33,713 nucleotides of DNA from Lishizhenia tianjinensis (lineage in GTDB: Bacteria; Bacteroidota; Bacteroidia; Flavobacteriales_D; Crocinitomicaceae): contig NZ_FPAS01000008.1 of NCBI RefSeq assembly GCF_900116425.1, positions 1 through 33,713 of the forward strand, read 5' to 3'. How positions within the stretch are numbered: position 1 is the stretch's first letter; each line of letters starts with the position of its first letter. Below are positions 7,784 to 14,406 of the stretch, piece after piece. The translations under genes were made by a program, and so were the position numbers. The notes below the pieces were generated by a model. The model ran no database searches, was not told the DNA's origin, and saw nothing but the letters and a program-made list of their open reading frames with translations.

Positions 7784-8632
7784 ATGACGGTGTATAAGAT
7801 CAAAGATCTAGAAATATTATCGGGAGTAAAAGCACATACCATTCGTATGTGGGAAAAACGCTATGGACTTCTCAAGCCTGAGCGTACGGATACCAAAATT
7901 CGTATGTACTCGGACAAAGACCTCATGGTGTTATTGAACGTAGCTTTGCTCAATAAAAACGGTAAGAAAATTTCTCATATCGTTAATATGAGTGATGATC
8001 AGATTAGCCAAGAGGTAATGGCTATAGACGATAAGGTGAGTCAAGACAGTTTAGTAGATAAGATGATTTTGGCTTTGATACAAATGGACAAGAAATTGTT
8101 CCTGGCGAATTTCCATAAAATCATCGCAGAGGAAGGTTTGTTCGAGGCGTTTTCGGGAAGGTTAAGAAGCTTTTTGACGCGTATAGGTGTCATGTGGCAG
8201 GTCGGGACGATAGATCCTGCGCAAGAACATTTCGTATCTAACATGATGCGCAATACCTTGATCGCTGCAACAGAAAACTTAGAAGAAAACCCCAAACCTG
8301 AAAAGCTCTTTATTCTGTTTTTACCAGAGAATGAATGGCACGAAATCTCTTTGTTACTCTACAATTACAAATTATTGAAGGATGGTTATGCAACGGTTTA
8401 TTTGGGACAATCTGTTCCAGATCAGGCCTTGATAAACACAATTGCACGCTTTAAAGTCGATGCTTTGGTAACCTCTTTCATCACAGCGGTAGACGAAGAC
8501 CACATCTTAGAATTTTTTACTACCCTGAGCAAGAATCACCAATTGCCTATCTACACAGGAGCAGAAATGTTGGATAGTTTATCCAAACCCTTACCTGCTA
8601 GTATTCATAAGGTTACCGATTTATTTAAGTAA
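7784..8632 (+). CDS. MerR-family regulator with B12-binding-type domain (CarH/LitR-like)
   Basis: The ATG at 7784 is used (282 residues; MTVYKIKDLEILSG), because an upstream TTG at 7766 overlaps the -7 element. Residues 1-70 are a MerR winged helix (HTIRMWEKRYGLLKP, then RMYSDKDL). Residues about 95-165 form the cobalamin-binding four-helix region with the family motif W-x9-EH: Trp138, Glu148, His149. The C-terminal Rossmann domain carries EWHEIS, aligned with the ExHxxG lower-ligand loop: His186 is kept, the final Gly is Ser189. The residue after Trp138 is Gln, where T. thermophilus CarH has the upper axial His132. In Thermus and Streptomyces, relatives repress carotenoid genes in the dark. 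Its place directly before sigma factor and crt genes supports the same job here; light sensing is not proven. Confidence 0.85.
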   Translation: MTVYKIKDLEILSGVKAHTIRMWEKRYGLLKPERTDTKIRMYSDKDLMVLLNVALLNKNGKKISHIVNMSDDQISQEVMAIDDKVSQDSLVDKMILALIQMDKKLFLANFHKIIAEEGLFEAFSGRLRSFLTRIGVMWQVGTIDPAQEHFVSNMMRNTLIAATENLEENPKPEKLFILFLPENEWHEISLLLYNYKLLKDGYATVYLGQSVPDQALINTIARFKVDALVTSFITAVDEDHILEFFTTLSKNHQLPIYTGAEMLDSLSKPLPASIHKVTDLFK

Positions 8633-8664
8633 GTGTACATCCATAAAAGGGTGTGGAGCGTAGG

Positions 8665-8701
8665 TTAAACAAGCCGTTTAGGCTGTGTTACATGTGTGAC
8701 A
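8665..8701 (+). promoter_or_regulatory. Upstream candidate operator half-sites
   Basis: TTAAAC (8665-8670) faces GTTTAG (8676-8681) across five bases, an imperfect version of the operator within the promoter. Just after it lies TGTTACATGTGTGACA (8686-8701), an imperfect inverted repeat of TGTnACA halves, reminiscent of TGTACA-type LitR/CarH boxes. Both assignments are inferred from pattern and position only. Confidence 0.35.
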
Positions 8702-8734
8702 ATTTGTTAAAGAAAATATTTTGTTTAATAAATA

Positions 8735-8767
8735 TTTGGAAAGATTAAACAAAAGTGTTTAACTTTG
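8735..8767 (+). promoter_or_regulatory. Promoter of the sigma factor/carotenoid operon with internal operator
   Basis: TTTG (8735-8738) and TAACTTTG (8760-8767) are separated by 21 bp, which fits the Bacteroidota housekeeping promoter. The perfect palindrome TTAAAC-AAAAGT-GTTTAA (8745-8762) fills the spacer and runs into the -7 element. A bound regulator would block or reshape the promoter, as MerR proteins do. Another TTAAACA copy (8780-8786) lies in the leader just before the ATG at 8789, and TGTTTAA is at 8722-8728. Confidence 0.65.
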
Positions 8768-8788
8768 AAGGTGTAAAACTTAAACAAA

Positions 8789-9289
8789 ATGTCTACAATA
8801 GAATTTAACAACGCTCTCATTGCTTTAGAATCTTACTTGATTGCTTTTGCAATGCGCTACACCAAAAACGAGGAAGACGCGAGAGATCTTACCCAAGAAA
8901 CCATGTTGAAAGCAATGAAAAATAAAAACTACTATACGCCAAAGACCAATTTCAAGGCGTGGTTGTTTACCATCATGCGCAACATCTTCATCAATCAATA
9001 CAGAAGAAAAGTGAGATCGAAAACAATTTTCGATAACTCGGAAGAGAAGTATTTGATGAATGGTTCAACTGAAGCGAGAAACACACCGCAAAACCACATT
9101 ACATCTTTAGAGGTGGAAGCACAAGTGGAAGCTTTAAGTGATGTGTACAAAACTCCTTTTGAACTTCATTACAAGGGCTATAAATATCAAGAGATAGCAA
9201 ATGAACTAAATATACCCATTGGTACGGTAAAGAGTCGTATATTCATTGCTAGGAAAAAATTAATGGAGTGCTTACCCGAGTACGCATAA
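8789..9289 (+). CDS. ECF-type RNA polymerase sigma factor
   Basis: This 166-residue sigma-70-family ECF factor has only regions 2 and 4. Region 2 spans about residues 10-75, with the DARDLTQETMLKAMKN core-binding segment and FKAWLFTIMRNIFINQYRR for -10 recognition. Region 4 spans about 110-160, with FELHYKGYKYQEIANEL then GTVKSRIFIARKKL as the HTH. No anti-sigma gene is adjacent; instead a CarH/LitR-like regulator precedes it and crtI follows 7 bp after the stop. In Streptomyces coelicolor a similarly placed ECF factor, LitS, is induced by LitR and transcribes crt and photolyase genes. By analogy it may drive light-induced genes elsewhere. The family call is firm, the regulon inferred. Confidence 0.9.
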   Translation: MSTIEFNNALIALESYLIAFAMRYTKNEEDARDLTQETMLKAMKNKNYYTPKTNFKAWLFTIMRNIFINQYRRKVRSKTIFDNSEEKYLMNGSTEARNTPQNHITSLEVEAQVEALSDVYKTPFELHYKGYKYQEIANELNIPIGTVKSRIFIARKKLMECLPEYA

Positions 9290-9296
9290 TAAGCAT

Positions 9297-10766
9297 ATGA
9301 GTAAAAAAATTGTAGTCATAGGAAGTGGAATAGCAGGTTTATCTTGCGCAAGTTATTTAGCTCAAGCCGGTAATGATGTTACCTTATTGGAGAAAAATAA
9401 TTCTGTAGGTGGAAGAGCAAGAAAGTTTGAAGCTGCCGGTTTTACTTTCGACATGGGACCAAGTTGGTATTGGATGCCCAATGTTTTTGAAAAGTTTTAC
9501 CAAGATTTTGGTCATACCGCCAAAGACTTCTATCAACTCGAACGCTTAGACCCAAGTTACCAAGTAATTTGGAAAGATAAATCAAGTGATCACGTTCCCG
9601 CTAACCTTGACGAATTTAAAGTTTGGTTCGAAAAGTTAGAACCCGGAAGTTCAGCCAAATTGGATGAATTTCTAAAAGAAGCTGCTTACAAATACGACGT
9701 GGGTATGAACGACTTGGTGCACAAGCCAAGTTTAAAATTGACAGAATTTGTTGACAAGCGCGTTATTGGTGGGGTGTTTAAAATGCACCTATTTTCATCC
9801 TTTAGCGCTTATATCAAAAAGTACTTTTCTCATCCCAAAATCATAGAATTACTTGAGTTTCCTGTTTTGTTTTTAGGAGCCATGCCCAAAGATACGCCTG
9901 CTTTATATTCATTAATGAATTATGCAGATATTGTTTTAGGAACGTGGTATCCCAAAGGAGGAATGCATGAAATCATCAAGGCTTTTGTAAAAATTGCAGA
10001 AACACAAGGGGTTAAAATTGAAACCGATAAAGAAGTTGTAGGCTTTGAATATGCCGACAGAAAAATTTCTGCAGTAAACGTTGCCGATGGTAGTTCTTAT
10101 CCTTGTGATTTCATGGTCAGTGGTGCAGATTATGCCCATACTGAATTTCAGTTATTAAAGGAGAAAGCGAACTACTCCGAGAAATATTGGGACAAGAGAA
10201 CCATGGCACCATCGTCATTATTGTTTTATTTAGGTGTAGATAAAAAAATTCCTAAATTGGAACACCACAATCTTTTCTTTGATGAAGATTTTAACCTTCA
10301 TGCGGAGGAAATTTACAACGAACCTAAATGGCCTAAAGCTCCGTTGTTTTATGCATGTTGTCCTTCTAAGTCAGACGATACCGTTGCACCAGAAGGCAAA
10401 GAGAATTTGTTTTTACTCATCCCTATAGCTCCAGATTTGAAAGACAATGAGGAGAAAAGAGAGAAGTATTACCAAATGTTAATGGATAGGCTTGAAGAAT
10501 TTTGTGGAGAAGAAATTAGAGAGCATGTAATCTACAAACGCAGTTATTGCGTAAATGATTTTAAGAAAGATTACTATGCCTTTAAAGGCAATGCATATGG
10601 ATTAGCCAATACACTTAAACAAACGGCCATTTTAAAGCCGCAGATAAAGAATAAGAAATTGAGTAACATGTATTACACCGGGCAACTTACGGTTCCAGGA
10701 CCGGGAGTTCCGCCAAGCATCATTTCTGGAGAAGTGGTGGCTCGTGAAATACTAAAAGCTATATAA
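9297..10766 (+). CDS. crtI: Phytoene desaturase, CrtI type
   Basis: This 489-residue FAD-dependent enzyme successively desaturates phytoene, normally to lycopene. The N-terminus shows the dinucleotide-binding GSGIAGLS loop (Gly9, Gly11, Gly14), then LLEKNNSVGGRARKF, the second FAD contact typical of amine-oxidase/CrtI proteins. The C-terminus has the CrtI signature YYTGQLTVPGPGVPPSI followed by SGEVVAREI. Length fits bacterial CrtI. It follows the ECF sigma gene by 7 bp and precedes crtB by 19 bp in one operon. No crtE, cyclase or hydroxylase gene is in the window, so the final carotenoid cannot be deduced; geranylgeranyl diphosphate must come from a gene elsewhere. Confidence 0.93.
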   Translation: MSKKIVVIGSGIAGLSCASYLAQAGNDVTLLEKNNSVGGRARKFEAAGFTFDMGPSWYWMPNVFEKFYQDFGHTAKDFYQLERLDPSYQVIWKDKSSDHVPANLDEFKVWFEKLEPGSSAKLDEFLKEAAYKYDVGMNDLVHKPSLKLTEFVDKRVIGGVFKMHLFSSFSAYIKKYFSHPKIIELLEFPVLFLGAMPKDTPALYSLMNYADIVLGTWYPKGGMHEIIKAFVKIAETQGVKIETDKEVVGFEYADRKISAVNVADGSSYPCDFMVSGADYAHTEFQLLKEKANYSEKYWDKRTMAPSSLLFYLGVDKKIPKLEHHNLFFDEDFNLHAEEIYNEPKWPKAPLFYACCPSKSDDTVAPEGKENLFLLIPIAPDLKDNEEKREKYYQMLMDRLEEFCGEEIREHVIYKRSYCVNDFKKDYYAFKGNAYGLANTLKQTAILKPQIKNKKLSNMYYTGQLTVPGPGVPPSIISGEVVAREILKAI

Positions 10767-10785
10767 ACCGCATAGATTAAACGTT

Positions 10786-11622
10786 ATGAAAGAACTTTTT
10801 GATAAGCTTTGTGAGGTAACAAGTAAGATTACAACACAGAAATACAGTACCAGTTTTTCACTTGGGATAAAGTTCTTGAGTAAAGATCTACAACAACCGA
10901 TTTATAATATTTACGGTTTTGTTCGCTTTGCGGATGAAATCGTTGATACTTTTCACGATTATGACAAAAAACTTTTGTTGGATGAGTTTAAAGAAGAAAC
11001 ACATAAAGCCATAGATAGAGGGATATCTTTAAATCCCATTTTGAACTCCTTTCAAGCTACAGTTCGCCAATACAACATACCAAAAGATATCATTGATACC
11101 TTTTTGTATTCCATGGAAATGGATTTGACCAAAGAGTTCTACAACCAAGAGAAGTACGAACAATATATTTTAGGTTCGGCTGAGGTAGTAGGACTCATGT
11201 GTCTGAAAGTTTTTGTTCGTGGAGACGAAGCAGAGTACGAACGCTTGAAATCTCCAGCCATGAAATTGGGTTCTGCTTTCCAAAAGATTAATTTCTTAAG
11301 AGATTTAAAAGCAGATTACCATGAATTGGGGAGAACTTATTTTCCAGGTGTCGACTTAAAAGAGTTCAACGATGTAATCAAAAAGCAAATTGAAGCAGAT
11401 ATAGCACTCGATTTTGAGCTGGGCTACAACGGAATTATGCAATTGCCTAAGAACGCGAGGTTTGGAACTTATATGGCTTACATTTATTACTATAAATTGT
11501 TCAAGAAGATTAAGGAAACACCTGCAAAAGTAATACTCAATCAACGTATTCGTATTCCAAATAACAGAAAATACGGACTCTTTATATCTTCTTATCTCAG
11601 ACATAGTCTTAACTTAGTGTAA
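10786..11622 (+). CDS. crtB: Phytoene synthase
   Basis: This 278-residue squalene/phytoene synthase family enzyme condenses two geranylgeranyl diphosphates head-to-head into phytoene. Both Mg2+-diphosphate-binding aspartate motifs are visible: DEIVD at 50-54 (in YGFVRFADEIVD) and DLKAD at 173-177 (in NFLRDLKADYHELGRTYFP). Location between crtI and idi identifies it as phytoene rather than squalene synthase. The ATG at 10786 has the half-site variant TTAAACG just upstream (10777-10783). The stop is 3 bp before the idi ATG, suggesting coupled translation. Confidence 0.92.
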   Translation: MKELFDKLCEVTSKITTQKYSTSFSLGIKFLSKDLQQPIYNIYGFVRFADEIVDTFHDYDKKLLLDEFKEETHKAIDRGISLNPILNSFQATVRQYNIPKDIIDTFLYSMEMDLTKEFYNQEKYEQYILGSAEVVGLMCLKVFVRGDEAEYERLKSPAMKLGSAFQKINFLRDLKADYHELGRTYFPGVDLKEFNDVIKKQIEADIALDFELGYNGIMQLPKNARFGTYMAYIYYYKLFKKIKETPAKVILNQRIRIPNNRKYGLFISSYLRHSLNLV

Positions 11623-11625
11623 TAG

Positions 11626-12150
11626 ATGAGCGAACAGATTATTTTAGTTGACGAGGAGAATAATTTTTTAGGTGAAATGGAAAAGATGGAGGTGCACGAA
11701 AAAGGCCTACTTCATCGTGCTTTCTCTGTAATGATTTTCAATGATAAAAGAGAAATTCTCATCCATAAACGCGCAAGTGATAAGTATCATTGTGGAGGTT
11801 TGTGGACCAATGCATGTTGTTCTCACCCTAGAAAAAATGAAAGTGTTGTTGAGGCCGGACAAAGACGTTTACAAGAAGAAATGGGCTTTAGTCTACCCAA
11901 TTTAAAAGAACATCATTCCTTCATATATAAAGCACCCTTCGACAATGGTTTAACAGAGCATGAGCTCGATTTTTTGTTAACCGGAAGGTATAACGCAGCA
12001 CCGCTTCCCAATGCTGAAGAAGTTGAAGATTGGAAGTACATAGGAGTGCAAGATTTGAAAAAAGACATCGCAGAAAACCCGGAAGATTATACCCCTTGGT
12101 TTCGCATCATCATGAATGATCATTTGGAAAAAATAATGGCTGGACTTTAG
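11626..12150 (+). CDS. idi: Isopentenyl-diphosphate delta-isomerase, type I
   Basis: This 174-residue Nudix-fold isomerase interconverts isopentenyl and dimethylallyl diphosphate, balancing the precursors for carotenoid chain building. The active-site Cys lies in TNACCSHP (Cys65 aligned with Cys67 of E. coli Idi; Cys64 is an extra neighbour). The second catalytic region is LTEHELDF, with Glu111/Glu113. RRLQEEMGF is the Nudix helix. Length matches bacterial type I enzymes. The start is 3 bp after the crtB stop, inside the same operon. Coupling idi to crt genes also occurs on the Thermus megaplasmid, where it is associated with LitR control. Confidence 0.93.
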   Translation: MSEQIILVDEENNFLGEMEKMEVHEKGLLHRAFSVMIFNDKREILIHKRASDKYHCGGLWTNACCSHPRKNESVVEAGQRRLQEEMGFSLPNLKEHHSFIYKAPFDNGLTEHELDFLLTGRYNAAPLPNAEEVEDWKYIGVQDLKKDIAENPEDYTPWFRIIMNDHLEKIMAGL

Positions 12151-12167
12151 TCCTCCAACCCTTAAGT

Positions 12168-12578
12168 ATGAAATTAAAAATCTGTAGAAGAGAAACCTTT
12201 AACGCTGCACATAGATTAAACAACCCAAATTGGGATGAACAAACCAATGCAGAAGTTTTTGGTAAATGTAATTCGCCCAATTATCACGGCCATAACTATG
12301 TATTAGAAACCTACGTGAGTGGCGAGCCTGATCCAGAAACTGGGTATTTGATGGATTTAAAAATTCTTAAAGAAATCATTAAGGAAGAAATTTGCGAGCG
12401 TTTTGACCACAGAAATCTAAATTTAGATACAGAAGAATTTAAAAACTTGAACCCAACCGCAGAGAATATTGTAATGGTGTGTTACCGTTTGTTGAGAGAA
12501 AAAATAGACCCCAAATTAGGTTTGTATTTGAGACTCTATGAAACTCAGAAAAATTGGGTAGAATACGGAGAAGAATAA
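12168..12578 (+). CDS. 6-pyruvoyl-tetrahydropterin synthase/QueD family protein
   Basis: This 136-residue T-fold enzyme acts on dihydroneopterin triphosphate. Zn ligands are His15 (FNAAHRL), His40 and His42 (HGHNY); catalytic Cys34 lies in CNSPNYHGHNY. The C-x5-HGH spacing matches animal PTPS rather than the C-x3-HGH of E. coli QueD. FDHRNLNLD, NPTAENI and the substrate-anchoring Glu in LYETQKN are also present. Products could be 6-pyruvoyltetrahydropterin (tetrahydrobiopterin route) or 6-carboxytetrahydropterin (queuosine route). No queC/queE neighbours exist, and the gene lies 17 bp after idi and 66 bp before photolyase, so a pterin cofactor or chromophore role is an alternative to queuosine. 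Family certain, reaction uncertain. Confidence 0.85.
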   Translation: MKLKICRRETFNAAHRLNNPNWDEQTNAEVFGKCNSPNYHGHNYVLETYVSGEPDPETGYLMDLKILKEIIKEEICERFDHRNLNLDTEEFKNLNPTAENIVMVCYRLLREKIDPKLGLYLRLYETQKNWVEYGEE

Positions 12579-12614
12579 ATTCTTTATGAGCTGAACTTTT
12601 CTTTGGGAGGGGTG

Positions 12615-12639
12615 TTAAACAAACACACAAGATTAAACA
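12615..12639 (+). promoter_or_regulatory. Two TTAAACA half-sites before photolyase
   Basis: TTAAACA occurs at 12615-12621 and 12633-12639 as direct repeats 18 bp apart, in the longest gap of the crt operon (66 bp) just before the phr ATG. The same heptamer forms the palindrome in the sigma-factor promoter. It could allow separate regulation of phr. The AGGAG ribosome-binding site begins directly after the second copy. Confidence 0.4.
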
Positions 12640-12644
12640 AGGAG

Positions 12645-13940
12645 ATGAATATATTTTGGCACAGAAGAGATTTACGTAAAGATGATAATGCTGGGTTGTA
12701 CAAAGCACTCAAATCGGGTGATGAGGTACAACCCATTTTTATTTTTGATACTAACATTTTGGATGAATTGCCCAAAGGCGATCAGCGTGTGCTATTTATT
12801 CATCAAGAGTTAGAACGACTCAAAAAAGAGTACCAAAAAGAGGGTGGAGATTTATGGGTGTTTTACGGTACTCCAGCTTCGGTATACAAAGAGTTGTTGC
12901 AAAAACACAAGATTCAAAAGGTATATACCAACCGAGATTATGAGCCTTACGCCCGTGAACGTGACGCCACATTACATCAATTTTTCAGTGAACATGATGT
13001 TGAGTTTATAGGTGCGAAAGATCATGTGATTTTTGAAAAAGATGAGGTGCTGAAAGATGATGGAACACCTTACAAAGTATACACACCTTACATGCGCAAA
13101 TGGAAGGAATGTTTGAATGCTTTTTATGCGTCGTCTTACCCAACAAGAAAATATATATCAACGCTACATCAGTGTGAAGCGCAAGCACTCATCTCTTTGG
13201 AAGAAATGGGCTTTGATAGTGAGCAAACACAAGAGTTTCCGTCGCGTGAATTTCCGAAAAGCATAGTGAAATCTTACCACGATACCAGAGATATTCCGGC
13301 AATTAAAGGAACGAGTCGTTTGAGCTTACATTTGCGTTTTGGAACCATATCCATACGCGAACTTTCACGCTTTGCCCAACAGCACAACGAAAAGTATTGG
13401 AATGAATTGATTTGGAGAGATTTTTATCAAATGATATTGTTTCATTTTCCAGATTCCGTAAATACAGCTTTTAAACCCGAGTACGATAAAGTACAATGGC
13501 GCAATAATAAAGAAGAGTTTGAATTGTGGTGTAAAGGTAAAACGGGTTACCCCATGGTGGATGCAGGCATGCGTGAATTGAATAAAACTGGGTTCATGCA
13601 CAACCGCGTTCGTATGGTGGTGGCAAGTTTTTTAACCAAACATCTCCTCATAGATTGGCGCTGGGGTGAAGCCTATTTTGCAGAGAAATTACTCGATTTC
13701 GATTTAGCTAGTAATGTGGGTGGCTGGCAATGGGCGGCAAGTTCAGGTGTGGATGCACAACCCTATTTTCGTATTTTTAACCCCGAAAGTCAGCTACAAA
13801 AGTTCGATAAAGACGAGAGATACATTAGAAAATGGATTCCAGAATACGGAACTTCTAAATATCCTTCGCCTATGGTTGAACATAAAATGGCCCGACAAAG
13901 AGCGTTAGATGCGTACAAATTTGCTTTAAACAAATCATGA
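12645..13940 (+). CDS. phr: Deoxyribodipyrimidine photolyase / cryptochrome family
   Basis: This is a 431-residue flavoprotein. The ATG at 12645 is chosen for its AGGAG ribosome site and because it gives the classic MNIFWHRRDLRKDDN start; upstream TTG/GTG starts add nothing. Residues 1-130 form the antenna Rossmann domain. The FAD domain carries WRDFYQMILFHFP, TGYPMVDAGMREL, TGFMHNRVRM and GGWQWAASSGVDAQPYFRIFNP, the last including Trp residues of the electron-transfer chain and the conserved Asn/Asp pocket. Class I CPD photolyases use blue/UV-A light to split cyclobutane pyrimidine dimers. Operon context with a CarH/LitR-like regulator supports a light-induced repair role. Whether it repairs CPD or other lesions is inferred from class. 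Confidence 0.92.
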   Translation: MNIFWHRRDLRKDDNAGLYKALKSGDEVQPIFIFDTNILDELPKGDQRVLFIHQELERLKKEYQKEGGDLWVFYGTPASVYKELLQKHKIQKVYTNRDYEPYARERDATLHQFFSEHDVEFIGAKDHVIFEKDEVLKDDGTPYKVYTPYMRKWKECLNAFYASSYPTRKYISTLHQCEAQALISLEEMGFDSEQTQEFPSREFPKSIVKSYHDTRDIPAIKGTSRLSLHLRFGTISIRELSRFAQQHNEKYWNELIWRDFYQMILFHFPDSVNTAFKPEYDKVQWRNNKEEFELWCKGKTGYPMVDAGMRELNKTGFMHNRVRMVVASFLTKHLLIDWRWGEAYFAEKLLDFDLASNVGGWQWAASSGVDAQPYFRIFNPESQLQKFDKDERYIRKWIPEYGTSKYPSPMVEHKMARQRALDAYKFALNKS

Positions 13941-14347
13941 AAATAGGAGAGAAGTTACCCAACCTTAAGTTAAAAACACATCAAGAGACCTTTATATATA
14001 CCCTATCTTTGATCGGAGAAAGTAACTTGCTTTTTGTGGTTCAAGGAAAAGAAGAAGGTGTTGAAAAGCTGTTGTTAGAAAACTTCGATGCCTTGGTAAA
14101 TGAGAATATTGAAGTGTACATCATCAATCAAACTTCACCACAAGAAAACTTGGAGCTACAGCGTTCAAAAGGATGGCCTTTTACTTTTATTTCTGATACT
14201 AAAAAGGAGCTACTTAGAGCCTTGGGCGCCAAAAAATCACTTCTGAATACCAAGCCAGCCACTATTTTTCTTTTAGGTATGGATGGAAGTTTACAAAAGA
14301 GCTGGAAAAACGAGGAGTTTGACATTACCGAACTTTTAGCGGTGTAA
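13937..14347 (+). CDS. Cysteine-free thioredoxin/peroxiredoxin-fold protein
   Basis: This 136-residue protein overlaps the photolyase stop by 4 bp (ATGA), so it is translationally coupled. The opening MKIGEKLPNLKLKT, the internal WPFTFISDTKKELLRALGA (compare PFPLLSDPxxxLxxxYGV of AhpC/TSA proteins) and the C-terminal PATIFLLGMDGSLQKSW follow the peroxiredoxin order. No cysteine occurs anywhere, so it cannot be a thiol peroxidase; the position where TPxC is expected reads VVQGKEEGV. It may be a binding or structural partner of the photolyase or a degenerate redoxin. No signal peptide. Fold by pattern, role unknown. Confidence 0.6.
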   Translation: MKIGEKLPNLKLKTHQETFIYTLSLIGESNLLFVVQGKEEGVEKLLLENFDALVNENIEVYIINQTSPQENLELQRSKGWPFTFISDTKKELLRALGAKKSLLNTKPATIFLLGMDGSLQKSWKNEEFDITELLAV

Positions 14348-14393
14348 AGTCCCTCTTTCTCCAATGTGAGCACATTTCTTACGTCTAAATCTT

Positions 14394-14401
14394 TATTTTT
14401 G
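14394..14401 (+). promoter_or_regulatory. Probable uvrC -7 element, near-leaderless start
   Basis: TATTTTTG matches TAnnTTTG and ends five bases before the uvrC GTG codon at 14407. Transcription would start at or just before the start codon. No -33 TTTG at normal spacing and no Shine-Dalgarno are seen. Confidence 0.4.
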
Positions 14402-14406
14402 TTGAC

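Noticed and set aside
9936-10139. Minus-strand open frame inside crtI
   Set aside because: It lies wholly within a well-supported gene, has no ribosome site and no recognisable protein features.
12216-12223. TTAAACA within the PTPS coding sequence
   Set aside because: It encodes conserved Leu-Asn residues; an in-gene match in AT-rich DNA is expected by chance.
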